Shown here piece by piece: positions 44,934 through 47,888 of a stretch of DNA of 47,888 bases; position 1 is the first letter of the stretch, and each line of letters begins with the position of its first letter. A program made the translations under genes and the position numbers. Below the pieces are notes generated by a model, which saw only the letters and a program-made list of their open reading frames with translations, was not told the origin of the DNA and ran no database searches. The DNA comes from Pseudomonadota bacterium. Its GTDB lineage: Bacteria > Pseudomonadota > Gammaproteobacteria > Burkholderiales > JAJZUU01. Location: NCBI GenBank assembly GCA_021848325.1, contig JAJZUU010000016.1, positions 1 through 47,888 of the forward strand. The letters run 5' to 3'.

Positions 44934-45043
44934 ATGAAGGCCGTCTTGCAAACCGCCGCCGGCGGCCCGGAAGTGCTGCCGGCGGCCCGGACTATCTCGA
45001 GAGCGGGCACACCCGCGGCAAAATCGTGCTTGCCATCAAGTAG
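44934..45043 (+). pseudogene. Internally deleted MDR/quinone-oxidoreductase remnant
   Basis: ATG at 44934, with AAGGAG six bases upstream, begins [15 protein letters not shown], the typical N-terminus of zinc-independent MDR enzymes (NADPH:quinone oxidoreductase type). About twenty codons later, in another frame, the DNA encodes YLESGHTRGKIVLAIK followed by TAG at 45041-45043, which looks like the C-terminus of the same family. The ~300 codons between are missing. Two direct copies of GCCGGCGGCCCGGA (44958-44971 and 44978-44991) lie at the junction. The frames do not match across it, so no functional protein is made. Confidence 0.65.
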
Positions 45044-45046
45044 GCG

Positions 45047-45442
45047 ATGAAATTCCTGCCCTACATCCTGATCGTCCTGTCCGCGCTGCCGCTGCTGGCG
45101 CGGCTGTTTCTGGCCCGGCGCGCGCGCCGCATGGAGGGGGCGGCGATCCCCTTCAACGATCCGGAGGTGAAGGACAAGCTGCGCCGTCACGGCCGGGTGC
45201 TGCTGTATTTCTTCAGCCCCCACTGCGGGCCGTGCCGCGCCATGACGCCGATCGTCGACCGGCTGGCCGCCCGCCACGGCAACGTGGTGAAGCTGGACGT
45301 GGCTCAGGCCGCCCCCATCGCCCGCAGCCTGGGCATCCTGGGGACACCGTCCACGGTCCTGCTCAAGGATGGCAAGGTGGCCCAGGTGGTAACCGGGGCC
45401 GCCTCCGAAAAGCGGCTGGAGGCCCTGCTGGCCGGAGACTGA
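45047..45442 (+). CDS. Membrane-anchored thioredoxin-like protein
   Basis: A 131-residue protein with one N-terminal membrane segment (FLPYILIVLSALPLLARLFL, in part) and a thioredoxin fold. The active site is FFSPHCGPCRAMTPIVDRL, with the standard CGPC pair, and the cis-proline region is GTPSTVLLKDGKV. Positive residues after the membrane segment (ARRARR) suggest that the redox domain faces the cytoplasm, so a reductant role is more likely than periplasmic oxidation; this is inference. ATG at 45047 is three bases after the TAG of the deleted oxidoreductase, so it was once, and may still be, read from that gene's promoter. Confidence 0.88.
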   Translation: MKFLPYILIVLSALPLLARLFLARRARRMEGAAIPFNDPEVKDKLRRHGRVLLYFFSPHCGPCRAMTPIVDRLAARHGNVVKLDVAQAAPIARSLGILGTPSTVLLKDGKVAQVVTGAASEKRLEALLAGD

Positions 45443-45449
45443 ACGGGGT

Positions 45450-46922
45450 TCAGCCGGCCTTGGCCGCCGCCTCCCGCCGCAGCAGCGCGAGCCCCAGCCC
45501 CACCCCGAAGCCGGTCACGTCCTCCGCCACCGCCCCCAGGCCGCCCTTGCAGTTGCTGGCGGACAGGTCCACGTGCAGCCACGGGGTATCATCCACGAAG
45601 CGCTGCAGGAAACGCGCCGCCAGGATGTGATCCGCCTCTCCTTCCAGGGTGCACTGCTTGACGTCGGCGATCTTGCTCTCCAGGGCCTCCTCGTAATCGG
45701 CATCCAGGGGGAAGGCGCAGACCCGCTCGCCGCTCTCCCTGCCCGCCTCCAGTGCCGCCGCCAGCAGCGCTTCCCGGTTGCCGAACACGCCGCTGTAGCG
45801 GGTGCCCAGGGCGGTCACGCAACCGCCGGTCAGGGTGGCGAAGTCCACGATCAGCCCCGGTTTCTCCTTGGCGGCCAGGGTCAGGGTGTCGGCCAGGACC
45901 ATGCGTCCCTCGGCGTCGGTGTGCACCACCTCGATGGTGGTGCCGTTGAGGGCGGTCACCACGTCGTTCTGCTTGTAGGCGCGGGGGCTGATGTGGTTCT
46001 GGGCCAGCGCCAGCCAGCAGTCGACCGCGCGGTCGAGCCCGCTGCGGGTGGCGGCCAGCAAGAGCCCCAGGGCCACGGCCGAGCCGTTCATGTCCTCGTG
46101 CATGCCGTGCATATAGCGGGCCGGCTTCAGGTTGTGGCCGCCGGTGTCGAAGCAAATCCCCTTGCCCACCAGGGCCACCCTGCCCCGGGCCTTGTCGGGG
46201 GCGTAGCGCAGGCGCACGATGGCGGCGTCCTCCTCGGCGCTGCCCTGGGCCACCGCCACAAAGGCGCCCGCCCCTATCTTGCGCAGCCGCCTGAGGTCGT
46301 ATTCCTCCAGCTCCCAGCCGTGCTCCCGGGCCAGCTTCCGGATGCGCTCCCGGTACAAGCCGGGGGTCAGCTCGTTGGCGGGCAGCATGGTCAGTTCCCG
46401 GGCCAGCAGGTTGCCCTCCGCCTGGGCCCGCAGGGAGGCGAATCCCTCCCTGTCGCGATAGCCGTAGAGGGCGATCCTGGACAGGGGTTTTTTCTCCCCT
46501 TTGCGCTTGCGCACCGGCAGCGGCGCGCCGTTTACCCAGGCCCCGTAAAGGGCGGTCTGTGCCCCGTTGCGGCGCTCCTCCTCGCCGCCGAACACCGCCA
46601 CCGCCAGCTCCCGCGGATGCTCCCGCAGCAGTAGTTGCAGCGCCTTGCGCAGCGCCGTCTGCTGCTCGAAACGGGACTTGCCCCCGTCCAGGGCGACCCA
46701 GGCCGCCACCCCGCCGTGCTCCAGGTCGGCGCTCACCGGCTCGCCGCACAGGTCGGCGAACTTGGCGCCGCGGCGCGCCAGGACGGCGCGCAGCCGTCCC
46801 GCGCACGGGATATCGGCGGGCAGTCCCTGCCCCGCCTTGAAGGGAAGCACGAACAGCAGGTGGGAAAATCCGGCCACCTGCTGGTCGCTGATGGTCTTTT
46901 CGCTCTGGATAAGTTTTTTCAT
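45450..46922 (-). CDS. M17 leucyl aminopeptidase family protein
   Basis: A 490-residue cytosolic dinuclear-metal peptidase. The metal and catalytic residues of E. coli PepA have counterparts: VGKGICFDTGGHNLKP (Lys and Asp ligands, catalytic Lys), MHEDMNGSA (Asp ligand) and VVHTDAEGRMVLADTL (Asp, Glu and catalytic Arg). The last motif is usually NTDAEGRL, and FDTGG is usually FDSGG, so this is a divergent subgroup rather than classical PepA. N-terminal ~170 residues are poorly conserved, as usual. ATG at 46922 has GAGGAG five bases upstream; an extension to 46979 is unlikely. Convergent with the thioredoxin gene (7-bp gap). Confidence 0.92.
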   Translation of the reverse strand: MKKLIQSEKTISDQQVAGFSHLLFVLPFKAGQGLPADIPCAGRLRAVLARRGAKFADLCGEPVSADLEHGGVAAWVALDGGKSRFEQQTALRKALQLLLREHPRELAVAVFGGEEERRNGAQTALYGAWVNGAPLPVRKRKGEKKPLSRIALYGYRDREGFASLRAQAEGNLLARELTMLPANELTPGLYRERIRKLAREHGWELEEYDLRRLRKIGAGAFVAVAQGSAEEDAAIVRLRYAPDKARGRVALVGKGICFDTGGHNLKPARYMHGMHEDMNGSAVALGLLLAATRSGLDRAVDCWLALAQNHISPRAYKQNDVVTALNGTTIEVVHTDAEGRMVLADTLTLAAKEKPGLIVDFATLTGGCVTALGTRYSGVFGNREALLAAALEAGRESGERVCAFPLDADYEEALESKIADVKQCTLEGEADHILAARFLQRFVDDTPWLHVDLSASNCKGGLGAVAEDVTGFGVGLGLALLRREAAAKAG

Positions 46923-47116
46923 CACGCTCCTCGATCTGGATGGGCGCCGACCCGCGCCGCCGTCAAGCAGCGGCCGCAAAACGCCTTATTCTATCCCATC
47001 CCCCGTCCCTGCGGCCCTGCCGAGCGACGAAAAACCACTACAATGAAACTGACGAGCGGCTGGAACAGGCGCCGCCGCCACGGCCACCGTACCCAACATG
47101 AAACGGGAGAACATCC

Positions 47117-47386
47117 ATGCCTGAAAAAGACCCTTTGGAAGCCGTGCTGGAAACGGTACAACAGAACCGTTATTCCGACAGTTCCCTCTATCTGGCCGAC
47201 GTCGTGGCCAGCCTGGCCCTGGGCGGCACCCACCGCAAGGTGGACCTGTCCCGGTTCGGCCTCCTGGACGAGCCGGCCCGGCTGCTGGTATTCAACCTCA
47301 TCACCGCCAAGGTGAAGGAAGGCTACCCGCAGGAGGCCTGGGAGAAAACGGCGGACAGGATCCTGGAGACCACGCGCGGACGGTAA
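47117..47386 (+). CDS. Small conserved-looking protein of unknown function
   Basis: An 89-residue acidic, helical protein (MPEKDPLEAVLETVQQNRY; SSLYLADVVASLALGG; RFGLLDEPARLLVFNLITAK). No signal peptide, membrane segment or known motif. GGGAG lies nine bases before ATG 47117, and a TACAAT-like -10 is near 47037. Codon use is like that of neighbouring genes, which supports a real gene. Its neighbours (divergent aminopeptidase, palindromic element) give no hint of function. Confidence 0.7.
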   Translation: MPEKDPLEAVLETVQQNRYSDSSLYLADVVASLALGGTHRKVDLSRFGLLDEPARLLVFNLITAKVKEGYPQEAWEKTADRILETTRGR

Positions 47387-47839
47387 ACCGGCGGCCAAGC
47401 CGGACGCAAATATATGATCGTCATGCGCGGCCGGCTACTGCGCCTTATTCGTTCCGATTCCGTTAAGACCCTGCCCGGCGCTCCCTGGCCAGGGTCGGGC
47501 GCGCCTGCTATATTAAGGCGTCGAGAAATAATAAGTTGGACATTTGCCGTGACTGCTTTGCGCACAGGCCACGAAGCAAGTCGCGCCGATGTGTCACTCA
47601 CAACAGGCGGCTTGCGACACCGGCATGTGCGCAAAGCAGCCGCGGCCCGGAGGGTTGCGGCGAATCCGCGCGTCTGCGGCGTTGCGAGCCTTGCATCCAT
47701 CGCGGATTCGCCGCAACAAATGTCCAAGTTATTATTTCTCGACGCCCAAGCCTTGCTCAATGAAGCAAAGCACGCGCGTGCACACGGAAACCGGGTGCTT
47801 CTCGACAGCACGGGGACACCACACTCAGGAGAACATGCC
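47387..47839. other. Intergenic region with palindromic element
   Basis: A 453-bp spacer before fbaB. A GACCCTG/CAGGGTC inverted repeat lies near 47467-47497, and the complex repeat element occupies 47517-47746. The last ~90 bp contain the fbaB leader with AGGAG at 47827-47831. No gene was found. Confidence 0.6.
47517..47746. repeat. 230-bp element with terminal inverted repeats and two stem-loops
   Basis: Terminal inverted repeats 47517-47545 and 47718-47746 match at 28 of 29 bases and end in GGCGTCGAG. Inside are two perfect stems: CTGCTTTGCGCACA (47553-47566) with 47626-47639, and a 17-base arm at 47654-47670 with 47701-47717. The single strand could fold into a three-stem cloverleaf. A truncated inverted copy lies at 1863-2005 and a minimal palindromic relative at 30670-30719. 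No transposase is encoded, so it is MITE-like; no clear target-site duplication is seen. The flank outside the left end is TAA, as in the other two loci. Confidence 0.88.
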
Positions 47840-47888
47840 ATGACCGATATCGCCGCATTATTGGGCAGCGAGGCCGAGACCTTGCTGG
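47840..47888 (+). CDS. fbaB: Class I fructose-bisphosphate aldolase, N-terminus only
   Basis: The gene runs off the right edge; only 16 residues are visible, MTDIAALLGSEAETLL. This closely resembles the start of E. coli FbaB (MTDIAQLLGKDADNLL), the DhnA-type class I aldolase that cleaves fructose 1,6-bisphosphate through a Schiff base in glycolysis and gluconeogenesis. ATG at 47840 has AGGAG eight bases upstream. The catalytic part is outside the window, so the assignment rests on the N-terminal match. Confidence 0.75.
   Translation, partial: MTDIAALLGSEAETLL

Larger units (their letters stand above)
44650..45046. other. Divergent intergenic region with gene remnant
   Basis: Lies between the aroC start and the thioredoxin-like gene. 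It contains the aroC promoter candidate and, at 44934-45043, an internally deleted oxidoreductase remnant. The stretch 44720-44930 is Ala/Arg-rich in all frames and shows no recognisable gene. Confidence 0.6.

Noticed and set aside
47117-47386. Toxin-antitoxin or phage origin for the small protein
   Set aside because: No partner gene, no known fold and no phage genes nearby.
1-47888. CRISPR array, tRNA or rRNA genes
   Set aside because: No regularly spaced direct repeats were seen and no gap contains a tRNA-like cloverleaf with the conserved T-arm; rRNA sequence is absent.

Overview
The window reads as chromosomal DNA of a G+C-rich Gram-negative bacterium, most likely a betaproteobacterium. 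The block aroC-leuC-leuD-leuB-asd-fimV-truA-trpF-trpB-trpA-accD-folC-SPOR-cvpA-purF-metZ is a known beta/gammaproteobacterial arrangement. The entericidin-type lipoprotein between leuC and leuD, and the CbiQ/EcfT-like protein between fimV and truA, favour the beta side. LpxH and FimV confirm a Gram-negative envelope. The exact genus cannot be read from the sequence.

Layout. 1-1681: a regulatory-looking inverted repeat and an MFS exporter. 1863-7382: two patatin-family lipases on the minus strand, the larger one polytopic and ending exactly at a dispersed palindromic repeat. 7547-10955: an oxidative-stress group with a monofunctional catalase behind an OxyR-like site, a 48-residue membrane protein, a YcbL-type metallo-hydrolase and a DyP-type peroxidase. 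11040-16004: a DMT transporter with a 24-histidine tail, an M20 amidohydrolase and an arsD-arsA pair without pump or reductase genes. 16020-18876: cysS and gltX. 19133-23541: a TPR protein and an L,D-transpeptidase that share a C-terminal domain, then ppiA, ppiB and lpxH, all on the plus strand. 23619-44649: about 21 kb of minus-strand housekeeping genes for methionine, purine, folate, fatty acid, tryptophan, leucine, aspartate-family and chorismate synthesis, plus truA and fimV. 44934-47888: an internally deleted oxidoreductase remnant, a membrane thioredoxin, an M17 aminopeptidase, a small unknown protein, a complex palindromic element and the start of a class I fructose-bisphosphate aldolase.

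How the genes fit together. The minus-strand block is tightly packed, with several overlaps (trpF/trpB, CbiQ-like/truA, the TAATG junction ecn/leuD), and looks like a few long operons. The plus-strand block 19133-23541 is an envelope group: murein crosslinking, periplasmic proline isomerisation and lipid A synthesis.

The most unusual signal is a family of structured repeats without coding capacity. A 230-bp element at 47517-47746 has ~29-bp terminal inverted repeats and two internal stem-loops. A truncated inverted copy lies at 1863-2005. A perfect 50-bp palindrome at 30670-30719 between trpA and accD has arms that match the terminal repeat at 19 of 25 positions. No tRNA, rRNA, CRISPR array or intact transposase was seen.
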